This document shows, one piece after another, positions 27,224 to 35,779 of a DNA stretch of 64,000 nt. Every line of letters begins with the position of its first letter. The stretch's first letter is position 1. Below the pieces are notes generated by a model, which ran no database searches, was not told where the DNA came from, and saw nothing but the letters and a program-made list of their open reading frames with translations. Source of the stretch: Mucilaginibacter sp. (lineage in GTDB: Bacteria; Bacteroidota; Bacteroidia; Sphingobacteriales; Sphingobacteriaceae). The position numbers were made by a program, and so were the translations under genes. The DNA is taken from the NCBI RefSeq assembly GCF_028288225.1, contig NZ_JAQBOC010000074.1, forward strand, positions 1 to 64,000, in the 5' to 3' direction.

Positions 27224-27243
27224 TTTGGTATGTTATTGATACT
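27224..27243 (+). promoter_or_regulatory. Promoter-like box, ATPase-TolC unit
   Basis: TTTGGTATGTTATTGATACT shares TTTGGTATG with the boxes at 1605 and 14513. The preceding ATCTGAT and GCAATTTAAA are shared with the latter. The -12-like half is TTGAT, closer to the sigma-54 TTGCA than in the other two. The ATPase start lies 119 bases after the GG. Confidence 0.48.
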
Positions 27244-27345
27244 TATGTACCAGAATATGGGAAAGCTATAGTTAATTCAAATACTTATTTAATAAATTAG
27301 CAACTCAATAATTCACTAAATCACTAATTCAATAATTTATAACAA

Positions 27346-28023
27346 ATGTTATCACTTCAGCATATTTCGAAATTCTACCAGGCCGGCGGCAACAAGAACA
27401 TTGTACTTAACGATATTAACATTGAGGTTGACGAAGGCGAGTTTATCTCTATTATGGGTCCGTCAGGTTCGGGCAAATCAACATTACTTAATGTTATCGG
27501 CATGCTTGATGAGCAGTCAGAAGGATATCATTATTTTGTAGGAAATGCAGTACATCAGCTTAAAGACAAACAGCGCTCAGCACTGTATAAACAATATATT
27601 GGTTTTGTTTTCCAGGCATATCATCTTATTGATGAGCTTACCGTATATGAAAACATAGAGACCCCGCTAATTTACCAGGATTATAAAGGAGCCGAGCGTA
27701 AAGCCATGGTTGCCGATATGCTCGACCGTTTTCAGATAGTTGGTAAAAAAGATCTTTTCCCGGCACAATTATCCGGCGGACAGCAACAGCTGGTAGGCAT
27801 TGCCCGGGCGCTGATTGCCAAACCTAAATTGTTACTGGCTGATGAACCTACAGGTAACTTAAATTCAAAACAAGGCGAAGAAATAATGGAACTGTTCCGT
27901 AAGCTTAATAAGGAAGATGGGGTTACTATAATACAGGTAACGCACTCCGAAAAAAATGCCGAGTATGGTTCCCGAATTATTAACCTTTTAGACGGTAAAG
28001 TAGAATCATCAAGAAAGTTCTAA
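27346..28023 (+). CDS. ABC transporter ATP-binding protein, MacB/LolD type
   Basis: A 225-residue stand-alone ATPase that would energise the FtsX-type permeases. Walker A is GPSGSGKS (38-45), the Q-loop Gln is 90, the signature LSGGQ is at 142-146, Walker B LLLADE is at 162-167 with catalytic Glu167, and the switch His is 200. It has the length and PTGNL motif of the LolD/MacB/FtsE group. After LSGGQQQ the usual Arg is Leu (QLVGIARAL), which may be typical of this phylum. It is the only such ATPase beside ten permeases, so it is likely shared, although a partner elsewhere in the genome cannot be excluded. The TolC gene follows after 24 bases, almost certainly in one operon. Confidence 0.95.
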   Translation: MLSLQHISKFYQAGGNKNIVLNDINIEVDEGEFISIMGPSGSGKSTLLNVIGMLDEQSEGYHYFVGNAVHQLKDKQRSALYKQYIGFVFQAYHLIDELTVYENIETPLIYQDYKGAERKAMVADMLDRFQIVGKKDLFPAQLSGGQQQLVGIARALIAKPKLLLADEPTGNLNSKQGEEIMELFRKLNKEDGVTIIQVTHSEKNAEYGSRIINLLDGKVESSRKF

Positions 28024-28047
28024 CCCGAAATAAATATCACAGAAATC

Positions 28048-29397
28048 ATGTTTTTTAAAAAAATACCACTACTACTTTTATTTTTATCAATAACTGCACT
28101 GACAAAGGCCCAGCAACAAACACAGGTACAGGACAGCGTTTTAACGCTGCAGCAATGTGTCGATATAGCCATAAAAAATAACCTTGACGTAAAGAAAAGC
28201 GAAACACAAATGGCAAGGGACCGGATTGCTTGGCAACAAGCACGCGCAAACCTTCTCCCAAATTTGAATGCTAATTCTTCTTACAATATTAGTTACGGGC
28301 GTGGTACTAATACATCAGGCGTTACAGTTAGTGCCGCCCAAACAAAATTTGCCAATTTTTCTCTTAATAGCAATTTTCTTTTATTCAATGGTTTAAATGC
28401 AATAAATAGCATTAAGCAAAATTCCTTAGCTTACCAGGCAGGGAAAATGGATTTTCAGCAGGTAAAAGACGAAACTACTTTAAATATAATTGCTTTGTAT
28501 TTCTCTGTTCTAAATACCGAGGATCAGCTTACCCAGGCTAACCTGCAATTTGAAGCTACAAAAGTAAACCTTGAGCGCGAGACCACACTGAACAATGCAG
28601 GTAGCGTAGCACCTGCAGAATACTACAATATTAAAGGCGCACACAGTACCGACCAAATAAATGTTTACAATGCCCAAACAGCAGTTTTAACGGCCAAAAT
28701 AAATTTATTAGAAGCAATGAATGTGCCTTTTAAAAAGGATGTTAAACTTCAAAGGCTGCAGGCTGGGCAGTCACCTGCAATTTATACCCAACAGTCGGAT
28801 GAAATATATTCATCAGCGTTAAATAGTTTAGCAATGGTTAAAGCAGCGGATCTGCGTGTCAAAGCAGCAGAAAAGGAAGTACTGGCAGCAAAAGGCAAGT
28901 ATTATCCAACTTTATCATTCGGTTACGGTTATAATACGCAATATTCAAATAGCTTCAATGGCAACACACCACCTGCAAGTTTTAGTTCGCAATTCAGAGA
29001 CAATAAATCTTACGGGCCCAGCCTCAATTTATCGGTACCTATTTTGAATTATTTTCAAACCAGAAATAATGTAAAGCTGGCCAAACTGGATTTGATAGAT
29101 GCAAAAGATAACAATAATTTCACACAAGTTCAGCTTAAACAGCAGATTGACCAGGCACACGCGAATATGACTAATGCCTATGATCGTTTGCAGGAACTTA
29201 ACCAGCAGGTGGCAACCTACCAGGCAGCATACGATGCTACAAAAGTCAAGTTCGATGCAGGGGTTATAACATCCGACTTGTTTATATTAGCAAAAAACAA
29301 CCTTGATGCGGCTAACACCAACTTAATTAATGCGCGGTACGACTATTTAATCCGCACAAAAATATTAGATTACTACCAGGGGAAACTGGCATTTTAA
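28048..29397 (+). CDS. TolC-family outer-membrane efflux protein
   Basis: A 449-residue protein with a signal peptide (MFFKKIPLLLLFLSITALTKA, cleavage before QQ). Two OEP repeats follow, rich in heptad-like Ala, Gln and Asn helices, starting with the typical LTLQQCVDIAIKNN stretch and ending with a coiled-coil segment and LDYYQGKLAF. The family forms the trimeric outer-membrane barrel and periplasmic tunnel of tripartite efflux pumps. Sitting 24 bases behind the ATPase, it is the probable exit channel for the array. An adaptor (MacA/HlyD) would be expected and is not present nearby. Confidence 0.93.
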   Translation: MFFKKIPLLLLFLSITALTKAQQQTQVQDSVLTLQQCVDIAIKNNLDVKKSETQMARDRIAWQQARANLLPNLNANSSYNISYGRGTNTSGVTVSAAQTKFANFSLNSNFLLFNGLNAINSIKQNSLAYQAGKMDFQQVKDETTLNIIALYFSVLNTEDQLTQANLQFEATKVNLERETTLNNAGSVAPAEYYNIKGAHSTDQINVYNAQTAVLTAKINLLEAMNVPFKKDVKLQRLQAGQSPAIYTQQSDEIYSSALNSLAMVKAADLRVKAAEKEVLAAKGKYYPTLSFGYGYNTQYSNSFNGNTPPASFSSQFRDNKSYGPSLNLSVPILNYFQTRNNVKLAKLDLIDAKDNNNFTQVQLKQQIDQAHANMTNAYDRLQELNQQVATYQAAYDATKVKFDAGVITSDLFILAKNNLDAANTNLINARYDYLIRTKILDYYQGKLAF

Positions 29398-29460
29398 ACT
29401 TTAAAAATTCTTTTTTTTGGATTAGTAAAATTTATTCTAATTTTATTCCAGAATCTACCA

Positions 29461-29504
29461 AATATCCGGTTTGCATTAAAACTAAACAATGCAGACCGGA
29501 TATT
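29461..29504 (+). terminator. Hairpin after TolC gene
   Basis: The arms AATATCCGGTTTGCATT and AATGCAGACCGGATATT pair over 17 positions with one G-U pair and a 10-base loop. The following T-rich stretch is short (GCTAATTTT). It probably ends the ATPase-TolC transcript. Confidence 0.65.
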
Positions 29505-29567
29505 GCTAATTTTGGGGGCCCCTAAAGAAATTCAAAACAAAACAGTCAACATTAGCCTTTATTAACT

Positions 29568-30161
29568 ATGAAAAAACTTATCCTCACCCTAACAATTCTT
29601 GCAGCAGCTTTTACTTTTACATCGGCCCAGGTACTACCGTCATTTCAATTAGGTATTAAGGGGGGCGTAAATCTTTCCAAGCTTAATTATTCAGGTTCAA
29701 CATTTAACAGCAGTAACCGCGCCGGCTATTTAGGCGGTTTATGGGCAAGGGTTGGAGCTTTAGGCTTTAACTTTCAGCCGGAACTTTACCTAACCGCTAA
29801 AAATGTTGAGATCTCTGATAATGGCACCTCTGTAAAGGCAAAATTTACAAGTCTGGATGTTCCGCTTTTATTTGGTGGTAAAGTTGGTGCTTTTGGATTT
29901 GGCGGCCGCTTTTATACAGGTCCTTTGGTATCTTTCGCAATTAATAAAGATAATAGCCTGGGAAACGCTTTTGGTAATGCAACGTCTTTCAATTATAAGG
30001 ATCAAAACTTTGCATGGGTGTTCGGTGCAGGTGTTGACATTAAAAATATCTCTATTGATCTGCGATACGAGGCTGGGCTAACCAAACAAACATTTGGCGA
30101 TTCGCATACCAGGGTTAGCTTGTTTAATTTAAGCCTTGCTGTGCCTTTAATTAAAATATAA
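29568..30161 (+). CDS. Outer-membrane beta-barrel protein, PorT-like
   Basis: A 197-residue exported protein with signal peptide MKKLILTLTILAAAFTFTSA. It then has the LGIKGGVNLSKL start and alternating strand pattern of the PorT/OMP_b-brl_2 family of small barrels, ending in a hydrophobic strand with a terminal aromatic-poor LAVPLIKI. Such proteins are common in this phylum and mostly uncharacterised. Although close to the TolC gene, hairpins on both sides suggest a separate transcript. Confidence 0.85.
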   Translation: MKKLILTLTILAAAFTFTSAQVLPSFQLGIKGGVNLSKLNYSGSTFNSSNRAGYLGGLWARVGALGFNFQPELYLTAKNVEISDNGTSVKAKFTSLDVPLLFGGKVGAFGFGGRFYTGPLVSFAINKDNSLGNAFGNATSFNYKDQNFAWVFGAGVDIKNISIDLRYEAGLTKQTFGDSHTRVSLFNLSLAVPLIKI

Positions 30162-30198
30162 GCGATCAGATTGCTAACAACTGATCTTTAATTTATAC

Positions 30199-30234
30199 AA
30201 AAGGTCTGCCCCAACAAGGTAGGCCTTTTGTTTT
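30199..30234 (+). terminator. Rho-independent terminator after the barrel gene
   Basis: AAAAGGTCTGCC and GGTAGGCCTTTT pair over 12 positions with two G-U pairs, followed by GTTTT. Confidence 0.8.
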
Positions 30235-30371
30235 ATAAGCTTTGACACGGTTGTGACTTTTCTAAACGTGCAGGTTTAGTATTATATTTATATAGCTAAT
30301 TATCAATTTATACTTATTGTACGGATTGCACATATCTTTATAAACCATTTATACTATAAATACCTATCCTA

Positions 30372-32153
30372 ATGAATAAAAAATATTACTTCTCTATAGT
30401 GTCCCGAATGTGGCTGCTGGCTGCTATGGTAGTTTTTATTATTCCAACCGCCTTTTCCCAGGAAGCCACAGTAAATGAAAGCGTAAATATCCGGTTAAAT
30501 CAAATAGGCTTTTATCCGGAGGGATTAAAGACAGGTATTATTTTAAACAGCAAAAGCAATGCTTTTTATATTCAAACTTTAGATAAGAAAAATGCATTTA
30601 CAGGCAAATTGAAAAAATCAATTAAGCCGGGTTTAAACGGTTATTTTACAGATATAGCCGATTTTACAGCTTACAATAAGCCAGGTAAATATTTGCTATA
30701 TGTACCTGGTTCAGGTTATTCTTATCCTTTCGAAATTAAGCGGTCAGTTCATCGTAATGTTGCAGCTGCAGGTATAAAAGCTTATTATTTTATGCGCGCT
30801 TCAATTGCCCTTAAAGAAAAATATGCGGGCAAATGGAGTAGGGCAGAAGGGCATCCGGATACCAATGTATCGATCCATCCATCAGCAGCAAGTGATAAGC
30901 GTTTGTCAGGCATATCAATTTCTTCGCCGGGGGGATGGTATGATGCAGGCGACTATAACAAATACGTTGTAAACAGCGGGATTACTACAAGCACCTTATT
31001 ATCACTATACGAAGACTTCCCTGCTTACATGAAAACTGTTAAGCTAAACATTCCTGAAAGCGGGAATAAGATCCCGGATGTTTTGAACGAAGTGCTGTGG
31101 AACCTGCGGTGGATGCTTACCATGCAGGACCCTAATGATGGCGGTGTTTATCATAAGCTGACCAATGCCGCATTTGATAAAATGGAAATGCCTGAAAAAG
31201 GCACTGAGCCACGCTATGTTGTACAGAAAGGAACAGCTGCTGCGCTTGATTTTGCAGCAGTTATGGCACAGGCAAGCCGGATCTTCAAAAAGTTCCCAAA
31301 GGAGCTTCCGGGTTTGGCGGATTCATGCTTAACACAGGCGGGCAAAGCATGGGAATGGGCGATTAAAAACCCAAACGTTGCTTACAACCAGGATGCCATG
31401 AACCAAAAAATTGAACCTAAAATAACAACGGGTGCCTATGGCGACAGAGACTTTAGTGATGAATTTATTTGGGCTGCATCAGAATTATGCGTCAGTACCC
31501 AAAAACCGGAATTTTTAAAGGCAGTGAATCTTTTGCCTGATACCAATATGCCAATACCAACCTGGAGCCAGGTAAGATTGTTAGGGTACTATACATTGAT
31601 AAAAAACGGTAATTCATTGGGTGTAAATGCACCAAAAGAATTACCGGAGCTCAAAAAGAGGTTGCTTGCCTTGGCTGACAATTTGATTAGCGGGGCAGAT
31701 GGAACAGCTTATAAAACAGTAATGACAAAATCAGTCCGCCATTTTGGATGGGGAAGTAACTCCGAGGCAGCTAATGAAGGTGTCGCACTGATCCGGGCTT
31801 ACAAGTTATCACCCAATAAAAAATACCTTGATTTTGCCCTTGCCAATCTTGATTATATTTTAGGCCGCAATGGATCAGGCTATTGTTATGTAACCGGTTA
31901 TGGGAGCAAAACGCCTATGCATCCGCATCACAGGCCATCAGTTGCTGATGGTATTGTCGACCCAATCCCAGGCTTATTAGTTGGTGGCCCTAATCCTGGT
32001 ATGCAGGATATGATCCGGGTTCCATCCATTGTGCCTGATGAGGCTTATATTGACGATGAACGGGCTTATGCAGCAAATGAAATAGCTATTAACTGGAACG
32101 CCCCGTTTGCCTATTTAGCCAATGCAATTGAAGCGCTCCAAAGTAAATTATAG
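30372..32153 (+). CDS. Secreted GH9 endoglucanase (cellulase) with N-terminal Ig-like domain
   Basis: A 593-residue protein that would cleave beta-1,4-glucan internally. It has a long signal peptide (cleavage near AFSQ-EA), a CelD_N-type Ig-like domain (about 38-125) opening with VNIRLNQIGFYPEG, and an (alpha/alpha)6 GH9 catalytic domain to the end. Visible catalytic features are DAGDYNKYV with Asp191 and Asp194, the HHRPS substrate motif at 519-523, and the proton-donor Glu570 in ANEIAINWNAP. The domain order is that of theme-B-like bacterial GH9 enzymes without a carbohydrate-binding module. The next gene, 91 bases on, is a GH53 galactanase, suggesting joint use on plant cell walls. Xyloglucan or mixed-linkage glucan are possible alternative substrates. 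Confidence 0.94.
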   Translation: MNKKYYFSIVSRMWLLAAMVVFIIPTAFSQEATVNESVNIRLNQIGFYPEGLKTGIILNSKSNAFYIQTLDKKNAFTGKLKKSIKPGLNGYFTDIADFTAYNKPGKYLLYVPGSGYSYPFEIKRSVHRNVAAAGIKAYYFMRASIALKEKYAGKWSRAEGHPDTNVSIHPSAASDKRLSGISISSPGGWYDAGDYNKYVVNSGITTSTLLSLYEDFPAYMKTVKLNIPESGNKIPDVLNEVLWNLRWMLTMQDPNDGGVYHKLTNAAFDKMEMPEKGTEPRYVVQKGTAAALDFAAVMAQASRIFKKFPKELPGLADSCLTQAGKAWEWAIKNPNVAYNQDAMNQKIEPKITTGAYGDRDFSDEFIWAASELCVSTQKPEFLKAVNLLPDTNMPIPTWSQVRLLGYYTLIKNGNSLGVNAPKELPELKKRLLALADNLISGADGTAYKTVMTKSVRHFGWGSNSEAANEGVALIRAYKLSPNKKYLDFALANLDYILGRNGSGYCYVTGYGSKTPMHPHHRPSVADGIVDPIPGLLVGGPNPGMQDMIRVPSIVPDEAYIDDERAYAANEIAINWNAPFAYLANAIEALQSKL

Positions 32154-32244
32154 GCACATGATAATAAATGTTAAATAAACACTTTATTTTAAGACCCTGA
32201 TCATATATTTGTTTAACCAAATTTATAATCTAAAAAATACAGCC

Positions 32245-33279
32245 ATGAAAAAAAGGTGGTGGGTTTACTGCAGTTCAATATTATTGATTTTAGCCTGTTC
32301 AAATAAAGCAGGCACGCCACAGCCCGAAACTTACAAGCCGCCTGTCGTATCATCTACTTTTGCCAAGGGAGCTGATATCAGTTGGGTTACGCAAATGGAG
32401 TCGTCAGGTGTAAAGTTTTATGATAAAACGGGTAAGCAGCAAGACCTTTTTATTTTAATGAAAAGCCTTGGGTTTAATTCTATCAGGCTGCGTGCCTGGG
32501 TTAACCCAGCCGGGGGATGGAACAACACCGCCGACCTAATTGCAAAAGCATTGCGCGCCAAAAGTGCAGGCCTGAAGATTATGATAGATTTTCATTATAG
32601 CGATAGCTGGGCCGACCCGGGCAAACAATACAAACCGGCGGCCTGGGCGGCACTTGATATGGCGGGATTAGAAACCGCGGTACATAATTACACAGTTGAT
32701 GTAATGAATACGCTTAAAACCAATGGAATTACTCCCGATTGGGTGCAGGTTGGCAATGAAACCAACGACGGGATGCTTTGGGAAGATGGACGCGCATCAA
32801 AAAACATGGCAAACTTTGCTGCTCTTATAAAAAGTGGCTATTCCGCAGTAAAATCAGTAAGCAGTACTACTAAGGTTATTGTTCATATTTCGAACGGGTT
32901 TGATAATGGCCTGTTTCGCTGGATGTTTGACGGGTTAAAGGCGAACGGCGCGCAATGGGATATTATCGGCATGTCGCTTTACCCATCAACCGATAATTGG
33001 TCTGCTTTAAACAGCCAGTGCCTGTCAAATATAAACGATATGGTAACCCGCTACTCAACACCATGCATGGTGGTTGAGGTGGGAATGAATGCAGCAGCTA
33101 CAACTACGGCAAGGAGTTTCCTTTCGGATATTATTACCAAAACAAATTCTATCGCAAATGGCAATGGCCTTGGCGTTTTTTACTGGGAGCCCGAAGCTTA
33201 TAACTGGCAGGGGTATGGCCTTGGCGCTTTTGACAATAGCGGAAAACCTACCATAGCTTTAGATGCGTTTGGAAACTGA
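32245..33279 (+). CDS. GH53 arabinogalactan endo-beta-1,4-galactanase, lipoprotein
   Basis: I place the start at the ATG at 32245 (MKKRWWVYCSSILLILAC), giving 344 residues and a lipoprotein signal with lipobox Cys near 18. An in-frame ATG at 32209 would put 12 non-signal residues in front. The (beta/alpha)8 domain starts at FAKGADISWVTQME. It carries the GH53 acid/base motif VGNETNDGMLW with Glu172 and the nucleophile in VVEVG, Glu278, and ends in GVFYWEPEAY typical of the family. It hydrolyses beta-1,4-galactan of pectin side chains. It is probably anchored on the outer membrane and may be co-transcribed with the GH9 gene. Confidence 0.94.
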   Translation: MKKRWWVYCSSILLILACSNKAGTPQPETYKPPVVSSTFAKGADISWVTQMESSGVKFYDKTGKQQDLFILMKSLGFNSIRLRAWVNPAGGWNNTADLIAKALRAKSAGLKIMIDFHYSDSWADPGKQYKPAAWAALDMAGLETAVHNYTVDVMNTLKTNGITPDWVQVGNETNDGMLWEDGRASKNMANFAALIKSGYSAVKSVSSTTKVIVHISNGFDNGLFRWMFDGLKANGAQWDIIGMSLYPSTDNWSALNSQCLSNINDMVTRYSTPCMVVEVGMNAAATTTARSFLSDIITKTNSIANGNGLGVFYWEPEAYNWQGYGLGAFDNSGKPTIALDAFGN

Positions 33280-33283
33280 TATC

Positions 33284-34342
33284 CTATGCAAGGGTAAGGG
33301 CAGTAACAACCAATACAACGCAAAAGCAAAGCATAAGCACAATTACATACATAAAATACATGCCTATAAGTTTAGTTATGGTTCTGAATATATTCCGTTT
33401 GTAAACAACCCTTAATGAGCGATAGATGTACCATACAATATAAAAAAACGCAAAACCGCCAATTAAGCCCTGCCACCACTCTACGGATGGAGCTATCAAT
33501 TGCAGCAGCATAATAAACGCCAAAAATATGAACAGGAAACAATGCAAATGAAGCGAATATATCAGATGTTCAACATAGAATTTTTTATTGCGCCAAAAAG
33601 TAACCTTTAATATCAATGCAAACAGTGGAAGCATCAGGAACATCATTTTTGGGATGTTATGTTTTAGCTCATCAAAAAATACTTCTTTTGATCTTGTTCC
33701 GTACTTAGCTTTATATTCAAACCCTTTTTTGTTGATCAGCCTGTCAAAAAAGCCATCCCGTTTCCCCTCTGGCAGTTTTTGTTGATTAGCAATGTATTGG
33801 GCATAAGTGGTGTCATCAGAAAATACAAGCAAACCCGATTTATACCTTTTGACAACCTTCTCATCAGAAGTAAGGTCCTTTTTTACACCGTCTTTTTTGA
33901 TCTTATCTAACAATGCCTTTTTCTGGGCGGCGCTCAGGCTATGATTTTTAAGAACGGCATTATTAACGGAATCAATAAGTTTTGATGATGTTACCGGTTT
34001 ATTAGGCGTTTCATTAACCTTTACAACGTCGTGCCCGGTTTTAAACAGCAGTAAGAAGTAAACAATGCTGATAAAAATATACATTTTAACCGGGTGCAAA
34101 TACTGTGCGCGCCGGCCGGCCATATATTCATTGGTAAGATAACCAGGTTTAAAAAGCAGCGGTTTTAATGTGTGAAAAAACTGATGATCGAAATGAAAGT
34201 AGTCGCTTACGGCATGGTTCATCATGTGGCCAAAACTTTCCTTTAGCTCCAGGTTTTCCTGCCCGCAGTTATGGCAAAATTTCCCCTCTAATAAAGTACC
34301 GCAGTTAAGACAGTCGTTTTCCTGCCTGTAATGTTTTTTCAT
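33284..34342 (-). CDS. DUF3667 membrane protein with zinc ribbon
   Basis: A 352-residue protein. Residues 11-26 hold a CxxC-x8-CxxC zinc ribbon (Cys11, 14, 23, 26). The DUF3667 block FHFDHQFFHTLKPL and GYLTNEYMAGRRAQYLHPVKMY follows, then one TM near 88-106, a long hydrophilic loop and a C-terminal cluster of about four TM segments. Function is unknown. It converges on the GH53 gene with only four bases between the stop codons. Confidence 0.88.
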   Translation of the reverse strand: MKKHYRQENDCLNCGTLLEGKFCHNCGQENLELKESFGHMMNHAVSDYFHFDHQFFHTLKPLLFKPGYLTNEYMAGRRAQYLHPVKMYIFISIVYFLLLFKTGHDVVKVNETPNKPVTSSKLIDSVNNAVLKNHSLSAAQKKALLDKIKKDGVKKDLTSDEKVVKRYKSGLLVFSDDTTYAQYIANQQKLPEGKRDGFFDRLINKKGFEYKAKYGTRSKEVFFDELKHNIPKMMFLMLPLFALILKVTFWRNKKFYVEHLIYSLHLHCFLFIFLAFIMLLQLIAPSVEWWQGLIGGFAFFYIVWYIYRSLRVVYKRNIFRTITKLIGMYFMYVIVLMLCFCVVLVVTALTLA

Positions 34343-34363
34343 CTTTAGTGTTGAAGAAATTGT

Positions 34364-35623
34364 TTAGGCATGTTCTATAGCAAGCTTAAGTGCTGCATTG
34401 TGTTTATATCTGAATACAAAAGGAAAGATCACGGCGATCACTAAAGCATATCCCGCAAAAGTAAGCCAGATGCCCTGCCAGTTTTTGCTTTGATCAGCAT
34501 GGGTAAAAAATTTATCAATAATTACACCGCTTGTAAAACTCCCAAACAATGCGCCAAAACCGTTCACCATCATCATAAATAAACCCTGTGCGCTGCCTCT
34601 TATTTCAGGCGGCACCTGTGTTTCAACAAATAAGGAGCCTGAAATATTAAAGAAATCAAACGCCATACCATATACGATGCAAGACAGCACTATCATCCAT
34701 AATCCGCCGGCGGGATCTCCAAAGGCAAAAAGACCAAACCGTAACACCCAGGCTAACATACTAAACAACATTACATATTTAATCCCGAATTTCCGGAGAA
34801 AGAATGGAATAGCCAAAATAAAGAGTGTTTCAGAGATCTGCGATATGGACATAATAATAGCAGGATATTTAACAGCAATAGAGCCCTTATATTCAGCTAC
34901 ATTTTTAAAGTCGTGGATAAAAGTATCGCCATAGGCATTGGTAAGTTGAAGCGCTGCACCTAAAAGCATTGAGAATGCAAAAAAGATAGCAAACCTTGGA
35001 GTTTTAAATAAGGCAAAGGCATTTAACCCCAATGAATTCACAAGTGATTTATTGTCAGTTTTATTAAAAAGAGGGGGGCACTTAGGTAGCGTGAACGCAT
35101 AGATTCCCAGAGTCAACGCTACTGCCGAGGCGATATAGAACTGGTTTGCAGATGTTTCATTATGTGTAATGCTTACAGTCCATAATGCGGCAATAAAGCC
35201 GATAGTGCCCCAGATGCGAATCGGAGGATATTCTGTAACTACATCAATATTGCTCCTTTTTAAGGCTGAATAGGCAACAGTTATTGATAGGGATAGGGTC
35301 GGCATATAGAATACCATATTCAATAAAATTACCCAAAAAAAAGTTGTGGGGTTAGTTACCATAGGTAAACTAAATAATGTTAGCGCCCCCAGTACATGCA
35401 TTACACCATATAGCTTTTCAGCATTGATATATCTGTCGGCGATAATCCCGGTAAGGGCTGGCATAAAAATCGCAGAAATGCCCATCGTAGAAAATATGGC
35501 TCCGAATTGCGCCCCCGACCACTGTTTGTTTTGAAACCAGTATGCGCCAATGGTAAGCAACCATGCTCCCCATATAAAAAACTGCATAAAGTTCATCAGT
35601 ATTAAGCGAAACTTAATATTCAT
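34364..35623 (-). CDS. MFS nucleoside:H+ symporter, NupG/XapB family
   Basis: A 419-residue integral membrane protein with 12 predicted segments. It starts MNIKFRLILMNFMQFFIWGAW, the characteristic opening of the nucleoside:H+ symporter family, and has WSGAQFGAIFSTMGISAIFMPALTGIIADR in the first loop region. The family imports nucleosides with protons, and substrate range cannot be read from sequence. It lies 20 bases upstream of the DUF3667 gene in the same direction and may be co-transcribed with it. Confidence 0.88.
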   Translation of the reverse strand: MNIKFRLILMNFMQFFIWGAWLLTIGAYWFQNKQWSGAQFGAIFSTMGISAIFMPALTGIIADRYINAEKLYGVMHVLGALTLFSLPMVTNPTTFFWVILLNMVFYMPTLSLSITVAYSALKRSNIDVVTEYPPIRIWGTIGFIAALWTVSITHNETSANQFYIASAVALTLGIYAFTLPKCPPLFNKTDNKSLVNSLGLNAFALFKTPRFAIFFAFSMLLGAALQLTNAYGDTFIHDFKNVAEYKGSIAVKYPAIIMSISQISETLFILAIPFFLRKFGIKYVMLFSMLAWVLRFGLFAFGDPAGGLWMIVLSCIVYGMAFDFFNISGSLFVETQVPPEIRGSAQGLFMMMVNGFGALFGSFTSGVIIDKFFTHADQSKNWQGIWLTFAGYALVIAVIFPFVFRYKHNAALKLAIEHA

Positions 35624-35779
35624 ATGTTACCAATTTAAACAAGGTATATTCAGCATTATATTAAAATCGGAAAGTAATGAAATAAATGTGAATCAGGAAA
35701 CTATAAAACGTAGTATTAACGTAAAATAGAATAAAATTTAGACTATTTGCTAGCGGGTATTAATCGGAATATCTAAGGT

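Noticed and set aside
29568..30161. PorT-like barrel as part of the transporter operon
   Set aside because: Hairpins lie before and after it and no copy of the 39-bp element is present; the closeness looks incidental.
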